A stretch of 9,724 bases of DNA from an uncultured Bacteroidales bacterium (GTDB taxonomy: Bacteria; Bacteroidota; Bacteroidia; Bacteroidales; UBA932), in the NCBI GenBank assembly GCA_902488725.1, contig CABTXO010000036.1, positions 1 through 9,724 of the forward strand, read 5' to 3'. The translations under genes and the position numbers were made by a program. The notes below the pieces were generated by a model, which had not been told where the DNA came from, made no database searches, and worked only from the letters and a program-made list of their open reading frames with translations. Of this stretch, positions 1-8,378 are shown piece after piece; the first letter of the stretch is position 1; each line of letters starts with the position of its first letter.

Positions 1-2343
1 CAAGATTTTTTCTTGTTTTTTCAGTTCTTCGGCGGGGTTGGGGCGGGGGGCGTGGAGTGTCGGCAAGGGGAGGGTGGCGGAGGCGAGGAGGGCGCCGGCC
101 GCGCCGGCGGCGAGGAAGATCCAGGCGTGCAGGTCGATGTGGTAGCTGAAGGTGTCCAGCCACTTGTGCATCACCAGCCAGGCGAGGGGGACGGCGATGA
201 CGAAGGCGATTCCGATCATCTTCAGGAAGGAGAAGACCAGTTCCCGGAGCACGCCGTCGTAATCCGCCCCATAGACTTTCTTCAGGGCGACCGTCCGGCG
301 TTCCTGTTGCAGGTAGTAGGAACTCATCGCGAAGAGGCCGAGGGCGGCGACCAGCAGGGAGAGCAGGGCGAAGACCGAGACGATGCGCAGCAGGCGGGTC
401 TGTTCCGCGAAACGCATCCGGATGGCATCTTCCAGATATGCAGCCTCGAACAGGGTGTCCGGGAAAAGTTCCGCGGAGATTTCCGAGAGCCGCTTGCGGG
501 CCGCCGCATGGTCGCCGGTGGTCTTCACGAGAATGTTCCAGGGATAACGGTCCGGGTTATAGGTTCCGCGGTTGTTGATCAGGGTCGCGCTGGAATTTTC
601 CAAAATCGACCAGATCCGGAAATCGTAGTAGATGCCTCCGATGCCGATGGTTGACGCCCCCTCATTTTTCGTCTGGAATTCGGTGGCGTCTTCCCCGATG
701 CCGATCTGCCGGAATGCCTGCTCGTTGAGCCAGTAGTTGCCGGGATTGTGGTTGTCCTGCTTCTGCCGCAGTCCCAGGATGCGGAAGTAGGCGCTGTCGC
801 CCTGGATCATCTGGAAGGAGCACCAGGTGCCGCTGGCGAGTTCCACCGTCCAGTTGTTCGTCCCGCTGAAAGGCGTTCCTTCGCCCAGGCCGACGTCTTC
901 CACCAGGGGTTCCGCACGGAACTTGTCCAGCAGGGCCGTCAATTCCGACGCCTTCCCGTAGTTGTTGTCGATGTTGAGGATGTCCTGCGTGTTGTAGCCC
1001 AGCGGGGCGTTGATCAGGGAGCGGACCTGCAGGAACATCGTCAGGGCCGCTACCAGCATTGCGACGGCGATCACGTTCTGGATCACGATGATGACCTTGC
1101 TGTAGAGCGTCTTGGTCTTGCGGCGCAGGGTACCCCGGACGATCTCGATGGGATGAACCTGCTGGATGAGCACCGCCGGGACGAAACCCGCGAGCAGCCC
1201 GACCAGCAGTACGAAGCCGGCCAGCAGCGGCACGGTGACCAGATTCAGCGAGGCCAGCACCGGGAGCTGGTAGTCCAGCATCCGGAAGGCCAGCGGAGAC
1301 AGGGCCTCGGCCAGCAGGAGGGCCAGGAGCATCGCCACCGCGCAGACCAGGATGCTTTCGCCGATGATTTTCAGGAATATGCCTCCTTTCCCCGCCCCGA
1401 CGAGCCGCCGGGTGGCCATCTCCTTCGCGCGGAAGCCCGTGAGCGCCGTCGTCATGTTCACGTAATTCAGCACCGCGAAAAGGAGCAGCAGGATGCACAG
1501 GGTCGCGAGCAGCCGCACCAGGGCGCGGTCGCCGAAGTTGAGGGCACCGTTGTAGTCTTCCTTCGCGTGGTCCATGAAATACAGGTCCCGCAGCGGGATG
1601 ACCCGGACATCTTTGTAGTCTTTGGACTTGTACACCCAGTAGATTTCCTGGAGGTAGGAGAGCATGTCCGCCTTCCGGGCCTGAAGATCGGACCCGGGCC
1701 AGGTCATCACGAAGCAGGTGCTGGAGCCGGCGTTGCTCATGCGCTCGTCGTTGGCGCTGTTGATCTTGGTGCAGACTTCCCCCCGCATCAGCACGTCGGG
1801 GGTCTGCAGGACGGAGTTGCCGAAATTCTTGAATATGCCGCACACCGTCAGGGAGTAGTCCGCATTGTTCGAAAACACGATCTTCTGACCCACGGGATCG
1901 ACGCCGGAGAAATGCGCCCGGGCGAAATCCTCGCTGACCATGCAGCGGTCCCAGGACACTTTCCAGTCCTCCTTCGAGCCGGCCGCCAGGTCGAAGCTGA
2001 AGATCTCGAAGAAGGTGGAATCCACGCAGGTCGCGCTGCCATAGACTTTCTCTCCGCCGATCTGAAACTCCCGATTCTTGCCCAGCGGCGTGAAAGCCGG
2101 GGACTTTTCGATCTCCGGAAACCGGTTCTTCAGGTGCTTGTCCAGCCAGTAGGCGGCGTTGACGTTCTCGTCGTTGGCGATCACGAAGATCCGGTCCGCA
2201 TTCTGTTGGAACGCATCCGTGCGCAGCTGCCGCTGGACGTACACCGCCAGCAGGATGACGAAAGCCATCGAGACGGACAGGCCCAGCAGGTTGATCAGGC
2301 TGTACTGCTTGTTGTGGCTCAGAAATTTCAGGAAACTTTTCAT
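1..2343 (-). CDS. ABC exporter permease 2, FtsX/MacB-like, 3' end cut by the window
   Basis: Inner membrane permease of a MacB-type (type VII) ABC exporter, without a fused ATPase. About 781 residues are visible with no stop codon. The last ones, 'NPAEELKKQEKIL', match the usual tail of this family (NPxExLK), so only a few residues should be missing. Order: TM1 at about 13-35, a periplasmic MacB_PCD-like domain at about 40-275 ('VSEDFARAHFSG', 'GQKIVFSNNADYSLTVCGIF'), first FtsX domain at about 278-395 with cytoplasmic motif 'FRAKEMATRRLVGAGKG', TM5 at about 418-442, a second periplasmic domain, and a second FtsX domain at about 650-765 with 'ERRTVALKKVYGADYDG'. I chose the start giving 'MKSFLKFLSHNKQYSLINLLG', the normal family N-terminus. 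An in-frame ATG at 2430 would add 29 unconserved residues and put a hairpin inside the gene. It lies 122 bp after the ATPase gene and probably shares that ATPase with permease 1. The substrate is unknown. Confidence 0.9.
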   Translation of the reverse strand, partial: MKSFLKFLSHNKQYSLINLLGLSVSMAFVILLAVYVQRQLRTDAFQQNADRIFVIANDENVNAAYWLDKHLKNRFPEIEKSPAFTPLGKNREFQIGGEKVYGSATCVDSTFFEIFSFDLAAGSKEDWKVSWDRCMVSEDFARAHFSGVDPVGQKIVFSNNADYSLTVCGIFKNFGNSVLQTPDVLMRGEVCTKINSANDERMSNAGSSTCFVMTWPGSDLQARKADMLSYLQEIYWVYKSKDYKDVRVIPLRDLYFMDHAKEDYNGALNFGDRALVRLLATLCILLLLFAVLNYVNMTTALTGFRAKEMATRRLVGAGKGGIFLKIIGESILVCAVAMLLALLLAEALSPLAFRMLDYQLPVLASLNLVTVPLLAGFVLLVGLLAGFVPAVLIQQVHPIEIVRGTLRRKTKTLYSKVIIVIQNVIAVAMLVAALTMFLQVRSLINAPLGYNTQDILNIDNNYGKASELTALLDKFRAEPLVEDVGLGEGTPFSGTNNWTVELASGTWCSFQMIQGDSAYFRILGLRQKQDNHNPGNYWLNEQAFRQIGIGEDATEFQTKNEGASTIGIGGIYYDFRIWSILENSSATLINNRGTYNPDRYPWNILVKTTGDHAAARKRLSEISAELFPDTLFEAAYLEDAIRMRFAEQTRLLRIVSVFALLSLLVAALGLFAMSSYYLQQERRTVALKKVYGADYDGVLRELVFSFLKMIGIAFVIAVPLAWLVMHKWLDTFSYHIDLHAWIFLAAGAAGALLASATLPLPTLHAPRPNPAEELKKQEKIL

Positions 2344-2380
2344 GGATTTGTGCAGGATAATTTTTTTCGGCCGGTCTCGG

Positions 2381-2409
2381 CAGACCCGACCCGTCACGGG
2401 CAGGGTCTG
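2381..2409 (-). repeat. Hairpin-forming inverted repeat between ATPase and permease 2 genes
   Basis: Outer arms CAGACCC and GGGTCTG (7 bp) enclose a second pair, CCCGT and ACGGG, separated from the outer arms by 2-nt mismatches. In minus-strand RNA this folds into a strong GC-rich stem ending about 37 nt before the permease 2 start codon. No U-run follows it on the minus strand, only an A-run, so it is not a normal intrinsic terminator. It may be an mRNA-stabilising or translation-tuning element, or a small dispersed palindrome. Confidence 0.6.
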
Positions 2410-2465
2410 CGTCAATGACTGACCTTTCATTCAATATTTAAGTTTAACGAGTAAAAAAAAGTTGA

Positions 2466-3146
<681 letters not shown>

Positions 3147-3170
3147 GATATTGGATGGTTTGAAAATGAA

Positions 3171-5531
3171 TTATTCGTTCTTGATGGATTCGACCGGATT
3201 CATCCGGGAGATGCGCAGACAGTTGAGGACGACCATGGCCACGATGACCGCGAGCAGGAGCACGTCGCCGACGAGGAAGTACCACGGGCCGAAGCCGACC
3301 CGGTCAGGGAACTGCTCCAGCCATTTGCGGCCGGCGAACCAGGCGGCGATGTCGCCGACGGCCACGGCCGCGAGGGCGATCTTCAGGATGTCCCGGACGA
3401 ACATTCCCACGATTTCGCGGGACTGGGCGCCGTTGACCTTGCGGATGGCGATTTCCGCGCTGCGGCGGTTCGATTCGTCCCGGATGTAGCCCGCCAGGCC
3501 GATGAAGGCGATGAGCAGGGCCACGATGGCGCCGATGCCGAAGGTGTTCTTCATGTGCTTCATGCCGTCGTAGAGGCTGCGCATGGTTTCGGAATAGACC
3601 GACACCTCGACCGGGCGGTCGGGCAGGAATTCCTGGAAGACGGCTTCCACGGCCTGCCGGTTGGGGCGGTCGACCGTGCGCAGCTTCACCACGACCGTCT
3701 CCATGATCTGGGACCAGTCGAACTTGCCGCCCCAGTCGTCGCCCCGGTTCCAGCAGAAGCGGATGCTCGGGCGGGTGTCGGGAGCGACGGCGTTGTGGAT
3801 GCAGAAGTCCTCGTACACCCCGCTGATGGTGAAGACATCGTCACCGGACTCCGCATGTTCCGTGATGAAGATCGATTTCCCGACTGCGCCATCCGACCAG
3901 TCTGCGAACTGCGCCATCTTGGTCACGAAGGACTCGCTGACCGCGACTTCCTTCGGGCCCTTCGGCTCCGTGCCTTCGAGCAGTCGGAAGCCCATCAGGC
4001 GGAAGAACCCCTCCGTGGCACCATATTCATCGGCCACGTTGAAGAGTTCGCGGTCGTCGCCGGGAAGATAGACGTTGTTGCCGGAGGCGGCGTCGAAGGG
4101 CAGCACATAGGTCAGTTCCGCGCCTTCCACTTCGGGCAGCGAGCGGAGCTTGTCCACGATGTCGTAGAGTTTCCCCTGGCCTGCCCCCGGGATGCGGGCA
4201 TAGACCAGCTGGTCGTAGTCGTAGCCTACGTCCTTGTTGAGGACCTTGCGGTACTGGGTGGCCGCGAGAAGGACCAGAATCAGCAGGAAGGTGTTGATGG
4301 CGAACTGGAAGGCGAGCAGGGAGAGTTTCCACCGGCGCTTGCTTTCCTTGTAGCCTCGGAAGGCGCTGGACACGGGGATGCGGGTGAGCATCCGGGCGGG
4401 GATGAGGGCGGAAGCCAGGAACACGAGGAGGACTACGCCGGCAAGCACCAGGAAGGTCTGCGGAATCAGCAGCCCACCCAGGGTCGTGGAGAGCAGGGTC
4501 TCGATGGTGCCCCGGAACAGGAAGACGACCGCGGCGGCGGCCAGCAGCGAGAGCCCCAGGTTGAGGGCCGTCTCTTTCAGCATGATGCCGTAGATGTCCG
4601 CTTCTTTCGCGCCGTAGCATTTGCGGACGCCGATTTCGCGGGTGCGCCGGATGACGTCCGAGATGGCGATGAGCACGTAGTTCAGGACGGAAATGAGAAT
4701 CAGCAGGAAGGCGACGATGGAGATGATGAGCGATTGGTTCCTCACCTCGGGCTGCGTCCGGTGGTTGTCGGCGAATCCGTCCAGGAAGTACCAGAGCTTG
4801 GTCCCGTTCTTTTCGATTTCTTCCAGCGGCTGATGGGCCTCCTGCATCTTGCGGATGGCCTCTTTCAGGGAAGCGGGGTCGACGCCGGGGGCCAGTTTGA
4901 CATAGCCGTGGTAGCGGTCGTTCCCGAGCCAGTTGGTCAGGCTCCGTTCGCCCATGAAGTCGATGCTGCCCAGGATATCGAAATGGAAGGTGCCGTTTTC
5001 GGGGAAGTCCTCGAAAATTCCGACGACGGTGAACCGGGCATTGGGTTCGGATTCGTTCCAAACCTGCTTGCCCAGGGCTTCCTGTACTCCGCCGAGTTTC
5101 TCTGCGAAGCTGCGGGAAACGGCGATGCTCTTTTCGTGGCCGTGGAGCGCGCTTTCGGGGTCGCCGGCCAGGAAGGGGCGGGGAAAGACGCGGAAGAAGG
5201 AGGAGTCCGCCACGGCCATGTCGGCCTTCAGGGCGTTCCGGCTTTCGTCGTAGAACTGGTCGGATTCGAAGATGCCCGTGTAGCGGGTGGCTTCCAGGAC
5301 GCCCGGGATTTCGGCTTTGAAACCGGGGGCGACCGCGCCGCTGACCTGATTGAAGTCCATGTCATCCCCCTGCCGCTCAAGGCCGGTGCGGATCTGGTAG
5401 ATCCGGTCTACTTCCGGGTAGAAGTTGTCGTAGGAGAGTTCGAAGCAGACCTTGGCAATCAGCACGATGCCGACGGCGAGGCCGATGCCGAGGGAGAGAA
5501 TTTTGATGAGAGTGTCGCTGATGCGTTTCAT
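3171..5531 (-). CDS. ABC exporter permease 1, FtsX/MacB-like
   Basis: Complete 786-residue inner membrane permease without a fused ATPase domain. TM1 is at about 10-28, followed by a MacB_PCD-like periplasmic domain containing 'ELSYDNFYPEVDRIYQI', 'IAVSRSFAEKLGG' and 'FTVVGIFEDFPENGTFHFDIL'. The first FtsX domain starts at about 270, with the cytoplasmic motif 'TREIGVRKCYGAKEADI' near 297-313. A second periplasmic domain ('EVAVSESFVTKM', 'FTISGVYEDFCIHN') precedes the second FtsX domain, whose motif 'SAEIAIRKVNGAQSREIVG' lies near 690-708; the protein ends in 'SRMNPVESIKNE'. Two such modules imply about eight TM helices. The start is 12 bp after the hlyD-like stop, so the genes are tightly coupled. 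It is the same fold as permease 2, but the two sequences are clearly divergent, so a recent duplication is unlikely. The N-terminal cytoplasmic tail before TM1 is shorter than that of permease 2. The substrate is unknown. Confidence 0.93.
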   Translation of the reverse strand: MKRISDTLIKILSLGIGLAVGIVLIAKVCFELSYDNFYPEVDRIYQIRTGLERQGDDMDFNQVSGAVAPGFKAEIPGVLEATRYTGIFESDQFYDESRNALKADMAVADSSFFRVFPRPFLAGDPESALHGHEKSIAVSRSFAEKLGGVQEALGKQVWNESEPNARFTVVGIFEDFPENGTFHFDILGSIDFMGERSLTNWLGNDRYHGYVKLAPGVDPASLKEAIRKMQEAHQPLEEIEKNGTKLWYFLDGFADNHRTQPEVRNQSLIISIVAFLLILISVLNYVLIAISDVIRRTREIGVRKCYGAKEADIYGIMLKETALNLGLSLLAAAAVVFLFRGTIETLLSTTLGGLLIPQTFLVLAGVVLLVFLASALIPARMLTRIPVSSAFRGYKESKRRWKLSLLAFQFAINTFLLILVLLAATQYRKVLNKDVGYDYDQLVYARIPGAGQGKLYDIVDKLRSLPEVEGAELTYVLPFDAASGNNVYLPGDDRELFNVADEYGATEGFFRLMGFRLLEGTEPKGPKEVAVSESFVTKMAQFADWSDGAVGKSIFITEHAESGDDVFTISGVYEDFCIHNAVAPDTRPSIRFCWNRGDDWGGKFDWSQIMETVVVKLRTVDRPNRQAVEAVFQEFLPDRPVEVSVYSETMRSLYDGMKHMKNTFGIGAIVALLIAFIGLAGYIRDESNRRSAEIAIRKVNGAQSREIVGMFVRDILKIALAAVAVGDIAAWFAGRKWLEQFPDRVGFGPWYFLVGDVLLLAVIVAMVVLNCLRISRMNPVESIKNE

Positions 5532-5543
5532 ATTCGGGGAATA

Positions 5544-6794
5544 TTAAAAGACGAGGATGTCGGAGTCGCCGTAGTTGTCGTAGGAGGAGGTGATGACTTG
5601 TTCACCCGGCTGCAGGCCTTCCAGCACTTCATAGAACTGGGGGTTCTGGCGGCCGATGCGGATTTCCCGCTTGACGGCCTTGCCGCCGCTGACGACATAG
5701 ATCCACTTGCCGCCGGTCTTCTGGTAGAAGGTGCCGCGGGGGATGAGGACGGCGTGTTCGGGCTGGCCGAGCTGGAGGTTCAGGTAGTAGGTCTGGCCGG
5801 TGCGGATGTTGTCGGGTTCGGTGCCGATGAACTTGAAGTCCGCCTGGAACTTGCCGTCGCGCACTTCCGGATAGACTTTCCGGACCTGGGCGCCGAAGGT
5901 TTCGCTCTGGCGCTCGAAGGTGGCTTCCAGCCCGGGGAGGACACGGTCTATGTAGTGTTCGTCGATCTTCGCTTCGATCTTGTAGCTGCCTTCGGAGTTG
6001 ATCTGGCCGATGCGGGTGCCGGCGGGGATCGACTGGCCCAGCACGGCGTCCAGCAGGCCCAGGACCCCGTCAATGGGGGCCTTGATGGTCAGGCTTTCCT
6101 TCCGGCGGCGGATGAGTTCCATGTTGAGGCGCATGTTGTCCAGGCTCTCCTGCAGCCGTTCCACTTCGGTGGAGCGGTAGAGGCTGTCCTGGTCCATGCT
6201 CCGGCGGGTGAGGTCGAGGTTGCGCCGGGCCAGTTCGTAGTCTTCCCGGGCTTTCAGGTAGTCTTCCCGGGAGATGAGCTTTTCTGCGTAGAGCTGCTCG
6301 TTCTGCTCGTAGGCGCGTTTCCCTCGCGTGGCGTCGGTTTCGTAGCGGATGCGGTTCTGTTCGTGGGCGAGTTTCTGCTGCTCCATGGAAATCATGGTGT
6401 TGCGCAGGATGTTTTCCTTCTCGGCGAGTTCGGATTCGGCGTTCAGAATCTGCAGGTCGAGGTTGTCGTTGCTCAGCAGGAGGATGGGGTCCCCCGCCTT
6501 GACGGTGGAGCCTTCCTCGGTGATGATCTGCTGGACGATGCCGCCTTCCTGCGGGCTCAGCTGGATGGTGACCATTGGCTGGACCTGGCCGCTGACGCGG
6601 ATGTAGTCGTTGAATTCGCCTTCGGTGACGGCGCTGACGGTGAGGGTGTCGGCGTTGACGCGGAGGGTCTTTTCGTTGCCGCGGAACACAAGATAGAGAA
6701 TGAATATGACCACGAGGGCACCGAGCCAGTACGGCAGGGCTTTCTTCGTGAAGGCCAGCCGCCAGCCGGTCTTCTTCTCCAGTTTCCGATCCAT
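5544..6794 (-). CDS. HlyD/MacA-family periplasmic adaptor (membrane fusion protein)
   Basis: Bridges the inner membrane permeases to the TolC-like outer membrane channel. With the start at 6794 it has 416 residues. Order: short basic N-terminus 'MDRKLEKK', one TM anchor at about 20-37 ('YWLGALVVIFILYLVF'), first lipoyl half with 'VSGQVQPMVTIQLSPQEGG' at about 63-110, a long coiled-coil hairpin at about 110-240 rich in E, R, Q and L ('AYEQNEQLYAEKLISREDYL'), second lipoyl half 'IKAPIDGVLGLLDAVLG', then beta-barrel and membrane-proximal domains ('IRTGQTYYLNLQLGQP', 'VLEGLQPGEQVITSSYDN'). Two further in-frame ATGs lie upstream at 6821 and 6806. I prefer 6794 because GGAAG sits 5 nt before it and relatives begin with a similar MDR-K-EKK. 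It lies after the tolC-like gene, separated by a large inverted repeat, and 12 bp before permease 1. It has no lipobox, unlike lipid-anchored adaptors. Confidence 0.94.
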   Translation of the reverse strand: MDRKLEKKTGWRLAFTKKALPYWLGALVVIFILYLVFRGNEKTLRVNADTLTVSAVTEGEFNDYIRVSGQVQPMVTIQLSPQEGGIVQQIITEEGSTVKAGDPILLLSNDNLDLQILNAESELAEKENILRNTMISMEQQKLAHEQNRIRYETDATRGKRAYEQNEQLYAEKLISREDYLKAREDYELARRNLDLTRRSMDQDSLYRSTEVERLQESLDNMRLNMELIRRRKESLTIKAPIDGVLGLLDAVLGQSIPAGTRIGQINSEGSYKIEAKIDEHYIDRVLPGLEATFERQSETFGAQVRKVYPEVRDGKFQADFKFIGTEPDNIRTGQTYYLNLQLGQPEHAVLIPRGTFYQKTGGKWIYVVSGGKAVKREIRIGRQNPQFYEVLEGLQPGEQVITSSYDNYGDSDILVF

Positions 6795-6838
6795 TGATTC
6801 TTCCATATCGATTCTTTCCATTATTTCATTTTTACTGT

Positions 6839-6934
6839 CCTGTTCCGGATGCCCCGGTCAATCGTCTCGCTTGCGGGGCCCCTCCCTCTCACGAGCCGAG
6901 GGTGGCTACGGATCTCCGGGGCATCCGGAACAGG
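6839..6934 (-). repeat. Perfect 19-bp inverted repeat filling the tolC-hlyD gap
   Basis: The left arm CCTGTTCCGGATGCCCCGG (6839-6857) is exactly the reverse complement of the right arm at 6916-6934, with a 58-nt GC-rich loop. The loop contains its own palindrome GGGGCCCC (6875-6882) and a 5-bp nested pair CCCTC/GAGGG around 6884-6901. The right arm touches the stop codon of the TolC gene, and the left arm ends 18 bp before the earliest ATG of the HlyD gene. The transcript would fold into one long stem-loop between these genes. No U-run follows, so it is not a classical terminator; attenuation, mRNA protection or a REP/MITE-like insertion are the options. No clear target-site duplication is visible next to the arms. 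Confidence 0.85.
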
Positions 6935-8287
6935 TTATTGTTCATTGTACGGGGTGCCGCCATAGTAGCGGACGACGCTGCGTTTGATGAGGTACTGGAA
7001 CAGGGCGTTCAGGCGGTCGGCCTGGGCCGAGAGGAAGGCGTTGGTGGCGGTCTGGTACTCGATGGGGGAGATCAGACCCTGCTCCAATTTCTTGCTGTTG
7101 AGGAAATAGGCTTCTTCCTGGACGGCGGACTTCTTCTGCGCCTGCCGGAAGGCGGCCGAAGCGCCTTCCCGGTCCTGGACGGCCTGCGCCACTTCGGCTT
7201 CGATGTCCCGCATCTTCTGGTCATATTCGGCGGAAGCCTTGCGCCAGGCGTTGCGCTTGCGCGCGACGGTGCTGTGCCGCTGCAGCCGGTTGAACAGGGG
7301 GATGTTCAGGGAGAGTTGGATGTACTCGCCGCCGTTGTTCTTGAACTGGGTGCGGAAGGGGTCCGTGGCATTGCCGCCGGGATAGGAGAAATAGGTCGTG
7401 GACCAGCCGGTGTAGAGACCGAGCGAGGGAAGGAGCTGCCATTTGGCGCTGTTCCATTCGCGTTTGGCGTTCTCCATCGCCCAGCGGGCGATCTGAGCGG
7501 AGGGCATGTTCGCCCGGGCATATTCCACCATCTCCTCCCGGCTCACCGGCTCTTCGAGCGCTTCCTCCTCGGAGACCTCGGTGTCGATGGCGAGCGAGTC
7601 GCCCACGGGCCAGAACATCACGTCCTTGAGCATCAGCTGCGCATGGTCGCGGAGGTTCACGGTCTTGGTGTGGTCATATTCCCGGTCGGCCAGTTCAGCC
7701 TCCATCTGCACCACGTCCGCATGGCCTTTCTGCCCGAGTTCTTCCTGGCGCCTGGCCTTCCGGACCATCTGCTGCGCGGTCTGCACCTGTGCGGCGTAGA
7801 TGTCGGCGAGACGGGTGTAGTACACGAGATTGTAGAAGGCTTCCATCGTGGCGAGGCAGATGTCGGCCTCGACCTGCTTCTCCTGGCGCTGCCCCATGGC
7901 GAGGGCGGTCTTCGCGATGCGGAGGTTGTTCACCGCTGCGAAGCCGTTGAACAGGTCGATGCCGGCCTGGAGCTGGTAGCCGTTGTGGAAGGAGGTGGTG
8001 TTGATGTAGGTGTTGGTCTGGGGGTCGACGGCGCGGCCGAAATTGTAGTAGGCGTAGCTGCTGCCGGTGACCTGGGGGGTGAAGGCGGCGAAGATGGCGT
8101 CGCGCCGGGCGATCTGGGCGTCCCCGACGGCTGCCTGCTGGATGCGGACCTTGGTGGAATTGCTGATCGCATAGTCCATGCAGTCCTTGAGGGTCATGAC
8201 CTGCGCATGGGCCTGCGGGTTTTCCTGTGCGCCGGCCAGCGCTGAAGCGGCCAGCAGCCAGAGGCATATTCCGATATTTTTCATCAT
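6935..8287 (-). CDS. TolC-family outer membrane efflux protein
   Basis: Outer membrane duct of the tripartite exporter, about 450 residues, normal for the family. It begins with a signal peptide, 'MMKNIGICLWLLAASALAGA', probably cut before 'QENPQA'. Two outer membrane efflux repeats follow: the first starts with 'MTLKDCMDYAISNSTKVRIQQ' split around residue 30, then the Bacteroidota signature 'YNFGRAVDPQTNTY'; the second carries 'PSLGLYTGWSTTYFSYPGG' and 'YIQLSLNIPLFNRLQRHS', and ends with 'LEQGLISPIEYQTATNAFL'. Long alpha-helical segments rich in A, Q, E and R match the periplasmic barrel. The reading frame stays open to an ATG at 8356, but those 23 residues ('LRHLARAVLPRLAKRNQ') hide the signal peptide and overlap a hairpin, so I put the start at the ATGATG at 8287 or 8284. 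It is the first gene of the minus-strand operon and diverges from the secreted peptidase. Confidence 0.94.
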   Translation of the reverse strand: MMKNIGICLWLLAASALAGAQENPQAHAQVMTLKDCMDYAISNSTKVRIQQAAVGDAQIARRDAIFAAFTPQVTGSSYAYYNFGRAVDPQTNTYINTTSFHNGYQLQAGIDLFNGFAAVNNLRIAKTALAMGQRQEKQVEADICLATMEAFYNLVYYTRLADIYAAQVQTAQQMVRKARRQEELGQKGHADVVQMEAELADREYDHTKTVNLRDHAQLMLKDVMFWPVGDSLAIDTEVSEEEALEEPVSREEMVEYARANMPSAQIARWAMENAKREWNSAKWQLLPSLGLYTGWSTTYFSYPGGNATDPFRTQFKNNGGEYIQLSLNIPLFNRLQRHSTVARKRNAWRKASAEYDQKMRDIEAEVAQAVQDREGASAAFRQAQKKSAVQEEAYFLNSKKLEQGLISPIEYQTATNAFLSAQADRLNALFQYLIKRSVVRYYGGTPYNEQ

Positions 8288-8300
8288 TTGATTCCGTTTT

Positions 8301-8334
8301 GCCAATCTCGGCAACACGGCCCGTGCCAAATGGC
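8301..8334 (-). repeat. GC-rich hairpin in the leader of the TolC gene
   Basis: Nested inverted repeats just upstream of the preferred TolC start: outer arms GCCA (8301-8304) and TGGC (8331-8334), inner arms CACGG (8315-8319) and CCGTG (8321-8325), extended imperfectly by GG/CC. It would form a structured 5' leader on the minus-strand transcript, 13 nt before the start codon. It may limit ribosome access. No known riboswitch class is recognisable. Confidence 0.45.
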
Positions 8335-8342
8335 GCAAAATA

Positions 8343-8366
8343 TTGAATATTAACATTTTGAATATT
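8343..8366. repeat. AT-rich direct repeat TTGAATATT x2
   Basis: TTGAATATT occurs exactly at 8343-8351 and at 8358-8366, a period of 15 bp, inside an AT-rich island in an otherwise GC-rich region. This is the most likely zone for the promoter of the minus-strand efflux operon (a loose TATTTTG -7-like element lies on the minus strand ending near 8337), but no good -33/-7 pair could be assigned. Confidence 0.4.
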
Positions 8367-8378
8367 TACGAAAAACTG

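Noticed and set aside
13..654. A 213-codon plus-strand open frame at the left edge
   Set aside because: It is antisense to the C-terminal FtsX domain of permease 2 and is rich in G, E and D with no family resemblance.
748..2418. A 556-codon open frame on the plus strand
   Set aside because: It is antisense to permease 2, with biased H, Q, R, D and G composition and no domain; a shadow of the real gene.
662..2434. A 590-codon minus-strand frame starting from TTG
   Set aside because: It is a frame-shifted reading of permease 2. It is arginine-, proline- and glycine-rich without membrane segments, while the correct frame gives a full FtsX/MacB-like protein.
2452..2459. Eight-T run on the minus strand just after the ATPase stop codon, as a terminator
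   Set aside because: No stable GC-rich stem precedes it; the preceding bases are coding sequence without a matching inverted repeat.
3555..6797. A 1080-codon open frame on the plus strand
   Set aside because: It lies antisense to the clearly real permease 1 and HlyD-like genes and spans their boundary. The translation is low-complexity (runs of V, G, D, E, H, A) with no recognisable motif. GC-rich codon use in the real genes leaves few stops on the opposite strand.
8288..8356. N-terminal extension of the TolC-like protein to an ATG at 8356
   Set aside because: The extra residues would bury the signal peptide and cover the leader hairpin; the ATGATG at 8287/8284 gives a normal secretion signal.
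8336..8378. A clear -33/-7 promoter for the minus-strand efflux operon
   Set aside because: TATTTTG resembles the TAnnTTTG box but is one base short, and no TTTG lies at the right distance, so it is noted as a zone only, not called as a promoter.
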